The translations under genes and the position numbers were made by a program. From positions 1 through 29,601 of the IMG/VR virus record IMGVR_UViG_3300030107_005365: a stretch of 29,601 nt of DNA. One strand, given 5' to 3'. Source of the stretch: a virus. The notes beneath the pieces are model-generated. The model did not search any database, was not told the DNA's origin, and saw only the letters and a list, made by a program, of their open reading frames with translations. The stretch's first letter is position 1, and each line of letters begins with the position of its first letter. Below, one piece after another: positions 5,706-15,519 of this stretch.

Positions 5706-7958
5706 CTATCGTGCCGTTGCTGTTTTAAACGGGCTTTCGGCCCAAGCCATATAGATGTATGTAGCACTAGACGCATTGACCGCCGTATTCGTTGATCGTG
5801 CTTTGAACCCGTTTGACAGAATGTCTATTCGAGTGTCATCGGTTTCGGCATTGTTCAGGTTTGCTTTTAGCTGAGTACCGTAAGGATTGAATGTTTGGCG
5901 CGTAGTGTCATAGATTTCCCAGCTATCCGTAGTGCTGGTGACTTTGTACATGATGAAAGACGGTGAAAATCCGGTCCAGACAAAAACGCCGTCTGCATTT
6001 CCATTTCCCGTGTATGTGCCGAAGGAGCTATATCCGGGGATTTCTGCAAAGCAATAGGCGACATACGTTCTACTGCTGCCGTTGACATCACTATCTGTGC
6101 CAAGCGTAAAGTTCGATGACGTTGCCCCAGTTACAAAACCCGACGAGCCGCTGGCTGCTTCAGTTTCATTGAGCTTCAGTTTGTTGGCGTAATCTCCCCC
6201 CCAATCATTGACAATCCAATGCGTGCTGCCGTCACTTCTGCACTTGATCATAACAACAGACGGTTTGACGCCTAGACTATGGGAAATGTTTTGACCGGAA
6301 CCTGTGCCTTCGTAAGTCACAATATCAAAACCCGGCGTGCTGCCTTCTTTCCACTGCCAAGCGACATAATTTTCAGACGAGGTGTTTACCTTGTCATCAT
6401 CTCCCAGAGAGAACCCGTCGCTTGCAAACGCCGTTACCGTATCGGCGTCTGTTGTTTCTGCGTCTCGACTGTCTGAGGAGATAATTTTTGTCGCACCCCT
6501 GACTGCGTCCGTAAGAACATGGCTGTCTGTTGCGGAGCGGTTTTTGATCCAAACCAGATCGGGTTGGAGGTCAGAATTTCCACCGTTGGTAATCGACTGT
6601 GTTGAGCCATTGCCTGCGTACGTTGTTGCTTGAAAATATGCGGACGGGTCGGCGATTGTTGGGTCTGACAAATTATTTGCGTTAAGTGCCTCAAACCCGG
6701 AAGCTGGAGTAAATCCGGTCTGACCAAAATCAGCGACCGTTACAAGGCTCGCATCAGCAGAAAACTGTGCCGGAAAATAAGTCACATTGTTGTTAAGATT
6801 GATCGTACCTTGGCTAGCGTCGTTCTTAAAAAATTCTATCGTTTTTGTGCCAGAATCTAAGTCTAACTGGACACGGATAACATCGTCAGCAGCAAACGTA
6901 GCACCATAAGAACTTGCAGTTCCACCAACAAGTTTTGTCCCGCCGCTCCGATAGATTACGCCGTTAGCTGACTGGTCTGAGATTCCCCCGCTGCTTGCCC
7001 CGGTCGCCGCTTGGCTGGTGCCATCATCCACGCCAATACCACCGTCACTAAGGCTGTCTGTAGGCGTCCACTTCCATTCCCACTTCCCGCTAGTCACACC
7101 AAAGGTGCCAAGTTGAAAGCGGGTATAGCCCGGACTAGCTGTCGTGATTTTTAAATTTCCATCGCTGGTGACATTGTCGTTGAATGAAGTGTCGATATTG
7201 TTCCAGACGCACCAGTTTTTAGTTGGAGTATCATTAACCTGATCTGCCGCCGCCAAGCCACTGCTTGTAAAATCATTTCCGTTCCCAGAGGTGTCGTCAC
7301 CAAGGGCGGAGCTGTCTTGAAACTTTAGGTAAAAGCCGTTTGTTCCGTAGCTGCCTGAGTAAGCCTTCGGCACCCACTGACCTGTGGTGCTGTCAGTTTC
7401 TCCAAAACTGGCCGCGGTCAATTGAGACCCATCTACCAAATGTACTTCAGCGAGGTATCCATCAAAATAACCGGATGGGGCTGAAAGGGAGCCTACCGTG
7501 TTGCTAACAGTGTTGTTAACGCCCGTGTCGTAATTTAATGAGGGAGCCACATCGGCCGAAAAAGATGTTTCCTCAACGCCGTTGACGTAAAGACGTATCC
7601 TGTTTCCTGCGGTACTCTCAGTTGTGTCGACGCCGACAACAATGTGATACCAAGCAGCAACATCACGAAATACTCTGTTTGTTTGTAGCTTGCCATCATT
7701 GGCGTTGTTGAACCCGACCGAAATAATGCCGGTGCTGGTAAATCCGATGCTGTCAGTGCCGGTATTTACTGCGCCAAAAAAATACTTGGATCCAAGATTT
7801 CCACGCTTTACCCAACCGCTCCACGTCCACGTCCTTCTATTTCCCGCGCTGCTAGGTGTTCGATGCAGATAAGCTGAGTCATCATCGTTGAATCGCGCAG
7901 ACTGACTTATTTGATAAGTCGTATCGGGGGCCGCAAACCATTGTGAGGCTACAGGCAT
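5706..7958 (-). CDS. Large tail adhesin with LamG, SPRY-like and DUF7483-like modules (750 aa)
   Basis: This is probably the receptor-binding or side-fibre protein. Residues about 15-230 form a concanavalin/LamG jelly roll (TWTWSGWVKRG, WYHIVVGVDTT, RIRLYVNGVEE, GYFDGYLAEVHLVDGSQL). Residues about 265-415 look like a SPRY/B30.2 module (GKWEWKWTPTDSLSDGGIGV, then IRVQLDLDSGTKTIEFFKND). The rest carries two copies of a module beginning with a TYAGNGSTQSI or TYEGTGSGQNI strand, followed by PDLVWIKNRS or PSVVMIKCRS, as in DUF7483 proteins, and a third weaker copy near residue 640. The start overlaps the tail fibre stop (TAATG). The modular build implies recombination-driven host range change. Confidence 0.82.
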   Translation of the reverse strand: MPVASQWFAAPDTTYQISQSARFNDDDSAYLHRTPSSAGNRRTWTWSGWVKRGNLGSKYFFGAVNTGTDSIGFTSTGIISVGFNNANDGKLQTNRVFRDVAAWYHIVVGVDTTESTAGNRIRLYVNGVEETSFSADVAPSLNYDTGVNNTVSNTVGSLSAPSGYFDGYLAEVHLVDGSQLTAASFGETDSTTGQWVPKAYSGSYGTNGFYLKFQDSSALGDDTSGNGNDFTSSGLAAADQVNDTPTKNWCVWNNIDTSFNDNVTSDGNLKITTASPGYTRFQLGTFGVTSGKWEWKWTPTDSLSDGGIGVDDGTSQAATGASSGGISDQSANGVIYRSGGTKLVGGTASSYGATFAADDVIRVQLDLDSGTKTIEFFKNDASQGTINLNNNVTYFPAQFSADASLVTVADFGQTGFTPASGFEALNANNLSDPTIADPSAYFQATTYAGNGSTQSITNGGNSDLQPDLVWIKNRSATDSHVLTDAVRGATKIISSDSRDAETTDADTVTAFASDGFSLGDDDKVNTSSENYVAWQWKEGSTPGFDIVTYEGTGSGQNISHSLGVKPSVVMIKCRSDGSTHWIVNDWGGDYANKLKLNETEAASGSSGFVTGATSSNFTLGTDSDVNGSSRTYVAYCFAEIPGYSSFGTYTGNGNADGVFVWTGFSPSFIMYKVTSTTDSWEIYDTTRQTFNPYGTQLKANLNNAETDDTRIDILSNGFKARSTNTAVNASSATYIYMAWAESPFKTATAR

Positions 7959-10012
7959 TAGGCGAACGCTTTCTGCACGGCGCCTAGCTGGATACTGCCC
8001 GACGCCTTTACAAAGTATGGAATGACATCAACACTGGATGCTGCCGTGGATAATGTAATGCCAGCCCCGCCAGCGGTTTCGTAGTCGGTGCCAAGGCTTA
8101 GTGTGCGAGAACCCGTGCCGTCTTGGATGCAGACAATAACACCGGCCTGCCCTACCTGTTCCGTGCTGGGATTGGCCAAGGTGACGTTGCCCGTCAGCGT
8201 CAGCACAAAATTTTGATTTGCCGCAAAGTCCAGCGTCACGCTGCCGGTGTTTGAGGTGTCTGTGTCAGTCGTACACAGCAACGTGCCGGTAATCGAGGCG
8301 CCGTTTGCTGACGTAGCAATTTTGGCAACATTGTTATGATAGACTGTTACTGCACCGTCTTCGATGAAAGCCAGACCTGTCTCTGAGCCGGCAGCATTGC
8401 GAATGTTTACCGACGAGGCTTGAATATTCAGCCCACCGGTGCCGGCGTCAACGATGTAGCTATCGCTTCCGTTGTGATAAAGTTGCAGATCATTTCCGGC
8501 GCCAAACTGAACTTTAGCGTCATCTGGGAAACTTAGGTGATTGCTGTCGTCGAGCGTCACACCAGAGTTTTGAACTGTCTCGCCATCCGTTCCGTTAAAA
8601 CGTGCAACAGCGTTATCGGTTGAACTACCTGGCCCCGACATCGTGCCGTCTGCACCCGCGTTACCGGTGCGGTTAAACTCGACAGCAATCGGATCAGTGT
8701 TGCTAAAGCTGCCGTTAGAACTGACGTGCGTTACCGCCAGCTTAACGTAACCCGAAGCATCGGTGCTGGCACCGGATACCTTGAAGATTGCAAAGTTTGC
8801 AGGCGCCGATTTCTTCGTAATATAAATCTGGCCTCGATCAGCGCTGTTTGTGCTGTCATCCCACGTTAAAAGATACGCAGACACATCCGCGCTGTTGGCG
8901 TCTTGGTCGTCGATATATATGGCGCTGGCACTGGAGATGGTTCCATGATTAACCCGCAGTACCCCGCTCCCCGGATCGGAATCAGTGGTGGTCGTGGAAA
9001 AAACATAATCCAATCCAGCCACATCGCCATCGCCAGACGGTGAGAACTGCACCGATATTTCGGCGCTGTTGGTAATGCTGGTAGACCCGGCAACATACGC
9101 AACCGGCACCTTGGTATAGCCGCTGGCGTCTGTAACCGCGCCATTGACTTTAAAGATTACCAGTGGGCTGGCGCTATTGGGATTGCCAGCAATCGTTATA
9201 AAGCCCTTCGACCCGCTGCTGGAATTGTCCCAGCTTTGCACCCACGCGCTGATGTCGGTCGTGCCGTCAGAGTCATCGACATATAGTATAGTGCATGAGT
9301 TTAGGCTGGTATTATTTCCACGGATAAATCCGGCACCGGGGTCGCTGTCCGTTGTGGTTGTGCTGTACTGCATCGAGATGCCGGCATGGCCTGTTTGACC
9401 AATCGGTATGCCTAGCGCCAGTGCGCCGCTCGATGTGGTAAAGCTGGCGGTAGCGCTTCCGGGTGCGCCGCTGCTTGTCGCGACGTTAGAAACGCTGACC
9501 GATGAGACGCGGCCAGTGGTCGCTTCAAGCGTGTTACCGTCTGAACTAAAGCCAAGCAATTTCGATGCGCGGGTTGCCGCATCGTCTGTAAATTCTGGAG
9601 TTGTGATGGTTGAAGTTTTACTGATCTTAAATGACCGATCCATCTCCTCCTGCATTTCCTGAGAGATCATTGTCAGGCGGTCGAGGGCGTTCTCATGGTC
9701 GGCCGCGCTGAATGGATCGTTTTCAACGTAGTCAGTTGATTGCACCTGGCTGGTGTCTCTGATTAACACGACAGTTTCGCCAGAGGCGGGGGCAGTTACA
9801 AATGTCACAGTGCCGCCTGACGTTTCGCCAACACCCGATATTCCATAATTGGCGCTGCCCGATCCTTCAGACTTTAAGGTCTCAACGCCGGCGCTTGAGC
9901 GGATGTAAACCTTGATATCCGAGCTAGCGAATATTTTGAAGCCGTAGGCAAAAACGGTAGTGCTGCCATTCCCAGAATATGTGTTTTTGGTCGTCGTACT
10001 TGAAATCGTCAT
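7958..10012 (-). CDS. Tail fibre protein, T7 gp17-like N-terminus (684 aa)
   Basis: The N-terminal 150 residues (TYSGNGSTTVFAYGFKIFAS, later ENDPFSAADHENALDRLTMI, then SQEMQEEMDRSFKI) match the T7-type fibre domain that docks on the tail tube. Two tandem copies of a module of about 115 residues follow, each starting YSTTTTDSDPG or FSTTTTDSDPG and containing a [VI]DD strand, an S-W-[DN]-S segment, [VA]-IFKV-GA-TDASGY and a final VQF or VEF. A third region, NDLQLYHNGSDSYIVDAGTG, is a repeated fibre shaft motif of phage collars and fibres. The gene overlaps the ejection protein upstream by 4 bp. Confidence 0.85.
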   Translation of the reverse strand: MTISSTTTKNTYSGNGSTTVFAYGFKIFASSDIKVYIRSSAGVETLKSEGSGSANYGISGVGETSGGTVTFVTAPASGETVVLIRDTSQVQSTDYVENDPFSAADHENALDRLTMISQEMQEEMDRSFKISKTSTITTPEFTDDAATRASKLLGFSSDGNTLEATTGRVSSVSVSNVATSSGAPGSATASFTTSSGALALGIPIGQTGHAGISMQYSTTTTDSDPGAGFIRGNNTSLNSCTILYVDDSDGTTDISAWVQSWDNSSSGSKGFITIAGNPNSASPLVIFKVNGAVTDASGYTKVPVAYVAGSTSITNSAEISVQFSPSGDGDVAGLDYVFSTTTTDSDPGSGVLRVNHGTISSASAIYIDDQDANSADVSAYLLTWDDSTNSADRGQIYITKKSAPANFAIFKVSGASTDASGYVKLAVTHVSSNGSFSNTDPIAVEFNRTGNAGADGTMSGPGSSTDNAVARFNGTDGETVQNSGVTLDDSNHLSFPDDAKVQFGAGNDLQLYHNGSDSYIVDAGTGGLNIQASSVNIRNAAGSETGLAFIEDGAVTVYHNNVAKIATSANGASITGTLLCTTDTDTSNTGSVTLDFAANQNFVLTLTGNVTLANPSTEQVGQAGVIVCIQDGTGSRTLSLGTDYETAGGAGITLSTAASSVDVIPYFVKASGSIQLGAVQKAFA

Positions 10013-12960
10013 TGTGTCATTCCTTGCTCTAGCGCCTCATTTCTTTTTTGCTGTTCTTCTGCTCTTTTGCGGATAAACGCCTGTAACCCTCCTGATTTTT
10101 CAATCAGTTCAATTTTTGCGGCTTCCTTTGCTTTTCGGTAAGCCGCGGCATATTTCTGTCTAATCAAATCCGTAGCTTCCTTGTTACCGGCCTTGGATAA
10201 CCGAGTGGTTTCTTTCCATTGCGGATCGTTAAAAACTGCCTCCATTGCGGCCCGTCCAAGTTGACCGGTTCGCTTCTGTAGCCAGTAGCGGTCTTTGTCA
10301 GGCAGAGTTATCGAATCCTCTAACCCCCGCACATTAATATCGCGGTCATAGTTGCTGGTCGGTATGCCGCCGATGCGAACTAATTCGGCAATAAACGGAT
10401 CCTGATTTTCCTTGCTCAGATAAAATGGCGACAGTGAGTCTGGGCCGTAGGCTAAATTTGTTTTATTACGACCGTGCTGAATGCCGCGGACAATGTCATT
10501 TCCAAGCAGATCAACACGCGGATTTAACGTGTCTGAAAGACCGGGAATTTGCTTTTTAAATTGTTCAATAATGCCCTTAGCATCTCGAATGACCGGATCA
10601 TTCAAACGAGTCGCATAATCGACCCCGCGAGGCACAATGCTACTTAGGTAGTCCTCCACCGCTCTTGGACCCTTTGATCTATCGGAAGCCATGCTGGTCA
10701 ATCGCGCAAAGCCCTCAAGAAAAGTTTTGTTTGTAATGTTGTAAAGTGTTGCCCCAAGCGCCGCGCCGATAATATCGGTGGTATCGACCTCGTCGTCTTC
10801 ACTTGTTGCCATCAGAACTTCAGCGGCGTCTGCCCACGCGCCTATTATGGATGATAGTGGTTCGATCCCCTGATACGAAACCCATTTGCCTCCAACCTTG
10901 ATCGAATAGGGCTGCCAGCCCTGCAACCGCAGCGCTTCGCGTTGAGCTTTGTTAACCGGGCCTCCACCGGAAATTTCTCCAGTATACGCAAGATGGGCGG
11001 CAGACAATCCAAGGCTTGTTCCAAACGCTATCCGCGCTTTGGCTTCGTCAGCTTCTTTTCCGCCGCCGCGAAGAATCCTAGCTTGCTCACCCCATAAAAC
11101 ACCCAGCGGTGTGCGATCGACAAACGTGTATTTGGCGGCGTTGTAGGGCGTTTTAACAAAGGGTATCGCCCAGCGGAAAAACGCATTGCCGGCAACGCCT
11201 TTAATGTTTTTGCCAAACTTATCGAGATCATTTTGAAGCGTTCCGTATTTTGCAACAGCTTCCATTTTATCCATTGCTGCTGCTGGTGGGTCAGCAACAA
11301 ACTCTGCAATGTAATCGGCTAATTTTTCGCCATCCAAACCGCGCCCTCGGCCGGTCTGAAATGCCTGTTTATACATTTCACCGCGCATGGCGATCGTCTT
11401 AAAAAATGCATCGCCAGCCATCAGCGTGCGATAAGATACGCGGCCAAGTGTCAAAATATTGCCGGCCACATCAGCGCTTATTGCTCCAACGCTGTGATTA
11501 TTCGGATCGATATCCAGCCCGGCTGCACTGAAAGGATTGTCCAGCATCCTGTCCTCATCAAACTTGCTGCCAGGCAGCTGGTCTTTCATTGTGTAAAAAG
11601 TTTTACCAGAGGCAATTAACGCCTCTTTGAAGCTCATAATCTGCCCAAAAATTTGCGCGTTCAGATCGCCCCAAGTCGTTACATCATTGGCAGACGCGCC
11701 CATCATGCGGCGGCCTGTTCCGACCAGCGCCCCGCCAGCCGTTTCGAGGTTAGGCATCACCATTGCAGTAATGAGGCCACCAACAATATTTTTGGTTTGC
11801 GTAATAGGATTGGTCAAAAGGAAATGATGCCAAACCTCATACCCCGCATCTCCCCAGCGTTTCCATTTGCTCACACCGCGCGCCATTGCTGCACGCTGAT
11901 GCGGATGCTCAAGTTTGTTATATTTTCGCGCTGCCTCACGGAGAGCGTCAGCGCCGCCGTAGTTCTCCAAGAGCTTGGTCATGTCGCGCCCCTCAAGGGC
12001 GAGAAGATTTGCGTCTACATCGGCGTCGCCAGTTTTTGCTCTTGCCTCAATTCTAAATGAACTCGTAACCCGCGCGTATTCCGTCTGCGCGCCTTTGTAT
12101 TGGCGCATGAGATTAGCGACCAGTTCGTTTTGATAGGCAAACTGGAGCAGCGCTTTTTCGTCACCGGTTTCAGCAGCTTTAGCTAATCCGTCCAGCTTGC
12201 GCATTTCACTGACTACAATGTCTTTTGCTGCAAGCATGGACTCTGCCATACCCATACCTCGGACGTTAAGCCCCTCGCCGCGCTTACGCGCCAGAAGCGC
12301 TTCCATTATCTCGCGCGCTTTGGACGGGCTGGCTCCGATGAGGTCTGCCATTGCGCGTGTGGCTTGCAGCGTTATGACACCGCGCTTGCTTTCATCAATT
12401 TGGCCAGCATACAGCCGCGATATCTGCTCGGTGCGCTCAAGCACGCCAGATTCGTCTGGCATCTTGTTGGCATTAAAATCACTCAGCCCACCGCCAATTA
12501 ATTCATTGCGGCGCTCTGGTGCTGTTATGATAGTGCGTCCCTCCTCATCAGTTATTTTGATGTAGGGGTCGTACGCGTCCGTTTGGGTAAGGGGCGTAAC
12601 TTTTTTTGGAGTTGCCTCGGTAGTTTTTACCGAGTCAACAGGGTTATTTTCGAGACTACCGCCATCGTTTGTCTTAGATGCATCGTTTGTTTGTTGATTG
12701 GTTGGTAGGGCGCCATCATTTCCCGGTTCTACTTTTTTTTCAGCTTCCAAACCTTCCTTAATAATCTCCGAACGCCGCCGACCTGATTCCAAAACGCCCG
12801 TTCGGTCGACGGATCTTCCAAGCAATTGACCGGCTTTTTTTGCCGCCGGCGTGAACATTCCCGCGACTTGCACTTCGCCGGATTTGTCTGGCCCAGTTTC
12901 TTGACGTGCGATAACACCGCCGGATGCTAACAGCGAGGCGCCTGCTTTATCTATTGCCAT
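10009..12960 (-). CDS. Large internal virion / DNA ejection protein (983 aa)
   Basis: This is the longest gene in the window. It is a probable ejection-apparatus protein carried inside the capsid, by position after the other internal virion proteins and by its build. Residues 60-150 are low-complexity (N, T, D, K). The central and C-terminal parts are helical with hydrophobic stretches (LTNPITQTKNIVGGLITAMV, NAFFRWAIPFVKTPYNAAKY, FGTSLGLSAAHLAYT) suited to membrane insertion. The C-terminus is charged coiled coil. No transglycosylase motif is obvious. An intrinsic terminator lies 12 bp upstream, so expression depends on read-through or a promoter I cannot see. The exact family name is uncertain. 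Confidence 0.7.
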   Translation of the reverse strand: MAIDKAGASLLASGGVIARQETGPDKSGEVQVAGMFTPAAKKAGQLLGRSVDRTGVLESGRRRSEIIKEGLEAEKKVEPGNDGALPTNQQTNDASKTNDGGSLENNPVDSVKTTEATPKKVTPLTQTDAYDPYIKITDEEGRTIITAPERRNELIGGGLSDFNANKMPDESGVLERTEQISRLYAGQIDESKRGVITLQATRAMADLIGASPSKAREIMEALLARKRGEGLNVRGMGMAESMLAAKDIVVSEMRKLDGLAKAAETGDEKALLQFAYQNELVANLMRQYKGAQTEYARVTSSFRIEARAKTGDADVDANLLALEGRDMTKLLENYGGADALREAARKYNKLEHPHQRAAMARGVSKWKRWGDAGYEVWHHFLLTNPITQTKNIVGGLITAMVMPNLETAGGALVGTGRRMMGASANDVTTWGDLNAQIFGQIMSFKEALIASGKTFYTMKDQLPGSKFDEDRMLDNPFSAAGLDIDPNNHSVGAISADVAGNILTLGRVSYRTLMAGDAFFKTIAMRGEMYKQAFQTGRGRGLDGEKLADYIAEFVADPPAAAMDKMEAVAKYGTLQNDLDKFGKNIKGVAGNAFFRWAIPFVKTPYNAAKYTFVDRTPLGVLWGEQARILRGGGKEADEAKARIAFGTSLGLSAAHLAYTGEISGGGPVNKAQREALRLQGWQPYSIKVGGKWVSYQGIEPLSSIIGAWADAAEVLMATSEDDEVDTTDIIGAALGATLYNITNKTFLEGFARLTSMASDRSKGPRAVEDYLSSIVPRGVDYATRLNDPVIRDAKGIIEQFKKQIPGLSDTLNPRVDLLGNDIVRGIQHGRNKTNLAYGPDSLSPFYLSKENQDPFIAELVRIGGIPTSNYDRDINVRGLEDSITLPDKDRYWLQKRTGQLGRAAMEAVFNDPQWKETTRLSKAGNKEATDLIRQKYAAAYRKAKEAAKIELIEKSGGLQAFIRKRAEEQQKRNEALEQGMTQ

Positions 12961-12971
12961 ATTTTTTCCAT

Positions 12972-12995
12972 AAAAAAAGCGCCCGTTAGGGCGCT
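12972..12995 (-). terminator. Intrinsic terminator within the late operon
   Basis: On the minus strand AGCGCCC, loop TAAC and GGGCGCT are followed by seven T residues. It lies in the 48-bp gap between the 836-aa and 983-aa internal virion genes, just ahead of the GGAAAA ribosome-binding sequence of the latter. It should reduce transcription of the ejection protein, fibre and lysis genes relative to the tail genes. Confidence 0.9.
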
Positions 12996-13008
12996 TGTGT
13001 TAGCCGTC

Positions 13009-15519
13009 TTACTCGACCATTGGCGGTGGATCACCTACTCCGTCTGGTCGTCCGCGATATTTTTGGTTGAGTTCTTGGTTTCTTGTCCAGCCGTATCGGG
13101 CGCTGAAGTCTTCGTCGACGGCGTCGACCCTTGGGCCGACTTCTTTGATGATATCTTGAACCCGCCTTTGAAGATCGGGTCGTCCGGACCAGCGTCCACC
13201 CATGTACCCTTCGCCATTTTTATTTACCTTCCAATCGTTGCCAGCGTATCCTGTATACGCATGAAAGCGTTTTGCAAGATACTCTGTGGTTCCTTCAAAC
13301 TGCATATCTTTTAATGCTTTTTCAAGAATACCTTGAAATTCCAAATTATCAAGCCCAACGTAATCAAAATTTACGAAACGTACTCCTTCACCAAATGCTA
13401 TTGGTGAAAACTCGCCGTGGCCGGCATATTGGGCGACAAGGTCTGCCAGCTGCTTGGTTTCTGCCTCGCTAAAAGGTCGACCAATTCCCACCTCAATACC
13501 GTTGCTATTTTTTCGCGTTGTTTTATAAAACGGCCGGTGCCAACCAACGCCGTCTTGCTTCATTAAAATGCCGCGCACTGCGGCATAGGCGCTTATAAGA
13601 TCCTCACTGCTAGCCTCAATTTCGCCAAATTTTGCGCCTTTGTATTGGCGCGGCGCAATAACCTTGGTTTGCGTGCCGGGGCTAACCTTGCCCTCAAAAT
13701 GCCCCGGCGCTTCAAAGTCACCGGGCGACGGCAGGCCAAGCCTTTTGGCGACAAGGTCATTACCGTCGTCGTCTAAAAACGCCTTGGAAACCGCAACGTG
13801 ATATTCGGCCTGCTGATTATACGGAGCGTTAAAAATTTCGCCTAAATGTCTACCCTCCCGGCCGGGTATGCTTTCCCAACTAATCTGGCCAAGATTTTTT
13901 TCAGCCGCATCCGAATAGTCAAACTTCATATCATCAACAGACTTGCCGGCATTGCGCGCCTTGTTAGCAACCCAGATCGCCGCCTGTGCCTGTTGTGGTT
14001 CCCAGCCTAACTGATCCGCGATGCGTTTCGTTTCATTTTCTACAAAAGTATATTGGGCGTCTGTCGGCGTGCCGCTATATGGCGTGCCGTCCTTGTTGGT
14101 AAAGCCAAACGCGCGCATCATATGAATATCAACCGTTGCGCCCTGTTCCCTAGAAGGATCAATTTGACGCATAAGGTTATTATAAAAGGTATTGGTTTTG
14201 CGTCCGCTCCAACCGTCTTCGGAAAACGCTAGTTCCAGACGCCTGCTTTGATCGGTTGGAAACTTACCAGTAAATATCTTGTTGCCGGCCTTCCACTGCG
14301 CATACGCCTGCATTGCAAAATCAAAGTTGGATCCAACTGGCGTTGAACCGCTCGATGTAATGGCGATAGCTTGTGCAATTTTATCGGCCTCGTTTACATC
14401 GCCGCCCACCATATCAAGAATTGCCTTGCCGGACTGCTCATACCAGAAACGCGCATCCTCGCCCTCCGTTGCCAGCTTTGTCAGGTTTCGACGCAACGCG
14501 CCCAGCTTCTGTGGGCTATCAAGACCAGGGGGTCTACCCGGCGGCGTTTTTCCGCCAGTTGGCCCTAAACCAGACCGTATAACATTTGGATCTGTTAGGT
14601 CGCTAATTAATTCCTTGCCGGCCTGTACGCCCTTTACAACCCCTTTGCCGGCAAGCGGCAGAGCCTCACCAAGAACAGGAGCGACAACAGCACCGGTGGC
14701 AGTTGCGGTTGCAAGCTGGCCCTTATCTATTTCCGTTTTTAAACCAAGTTTTTCGCCAATTTCTGGATTTGATATGCGCGTGTTTATTTCTGCCGTTTGA
14801 CGCATCAAGTCGTCAAAACCGGTATAGGCACCACCTTCGATCGCAAGCGCGGACGCGGTTCCAATTCGGCTTTTTATATATGCCTTAAAGCCTGCTTTGC
14901 CGCCTTCTTTAAACGCTTGGCGTGCCGCTAAACCAATCCCAAATGTACCTAACCCGACATATGTCGAAGGCGAGGTAAACGTGTATTTTAAAAACCTTCC
15001 AGTGCCTTCCCATGTAAAATTGGGTAGCCGATCGTAACCTGATAGTAGTTCGTAAAAGGCCAATTGTTGACGGCTGTCCATGTTATCAACATTGGAAAGG
15101 TAATCGATCCATTCTTCCGGCCGATAATTGTAAGCCCCCATCAATTCCTTGGCCCACTCGGCAAGTTCGAGATCGCTTAAATTTGGAGGCATTGTTAAAT
15201 CACCGCCAAAATCGTCCTCTTCATAAAATTTGCGTTGCGCCTCATTTCCGCGAGTTTGACCCGTCCTGCGGCGCTCTTGCGGCCGAGGCCCAAGCGGTGA
15301 ATTGTAAAGAATACGCGCTGCCTCAATCCAGTTTGCAACTTGTTGATTATTAAAATTAGGCAACTCGCCGATAACCGGATTGTCAGTTAGATCGACTTTT
15401 GCGTTTGGGTTTTCCGAAATATACCGGGCGTCGTAACCTTTTTGCTCCAATACTTTTGCATCGTCTCCATCGATCCCAATGCGGCTTTGAATTTCTGGCG
15501 TAATGACTGTGACAACCAT
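13009..15519 (-). CDS. Large internal virion protein (836 aa)
   Basis: This is a probable internal or ejected virion protein, judged by its place between the gp14/gp15-like genes and the largest ejection protein. Residues about 180-330 contain glycine/alanine-rich hydrophobic helices (STYVGLGTFGIGLAARQAF, ATATATGAVVAPVLGEALPL). Residues about 360-560 form a soluble, possibly enzymatic, domain with conserved-looking patches (ATVDIHMMRAFGF and QAQAAIWVANKAR). The C-terminal part is rich in aromatic and charged residues (GVGWHRPFYKTTRKNSNGIE). The name and activity of the central domain are not known to me. The ATG overlaps the upstream stop in TAATG, and an intrinsic terminator follows the gene. 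Confidence 0.65.
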   Translation of the reverse strand: MVVTVITPEIQSRIGIDGDDAKVLEQKGYDARYISENPNAKVDLTDNPVIGELPNFNNQQVANWIEAARILYNSPLGPRPQERRRTGQTRGNEAQRKFYEEDDFGGDLTMPPNLSDLELAEWAKELMGAYNYRPEEWIDYLSNVDNMDSRQQLAFYELLSGYDRLPNFTWEGTGRFLKYTFTSPSTYVGLGTFGIGLAARQAFKEGGKAGFKAYIKSRIGTASALAIEGGAYTGFDDLMRQTAEINTRISNPEIGEKLGLKTEIDKGQLATATATGAVVAPVLGEALPLAGKGVVKGVQAGKELISDLTDPNVIRSGLGPTGGKTPPGRPPGLDSPQKLGALRRNLTKLATEGEDARFWYEQSGKAILDMVGGDVNEADKIAQAIAITSSGSTPVGSNFDFAMQAYAQWKAGNKIFTGKFPTDQSRRLELAFSEDGWSGRKTNTFYNNLMRQIDPSREQGATVDIHMMRAFGFTNKDGTPYSGTPTDAQYTFVENETKRIADQLGWEPQQAQAAIWVANKARNAGKSVDDMKFDYSDAAEKNLGQISWESIPGREGRHLGEIFNAPYNQQAEYHVAVSKAFLDDDGNDLVAKRLGLPSPGDFEAPGHFEGKVSPGTQTKVIAPRQYKGAKFGEIEASSEDLISAYAAVRGILMKQDGVGWHRPFYKTTRKNSNGIEVGIGRPFSEAETKQLADLVAQYAGHGEFSPIAFGEGVRFVNFDYVGLDNLEFQGILEKALKDMQFEGTTEYLAKRFHAYTGYAGNDWKVNKNGEGYMGGRWSGRPDLQRRVQDIIKEVGPRVDAVDEDFSARYGWTRNQELNQKYRGRPDGVGDPPPMVE

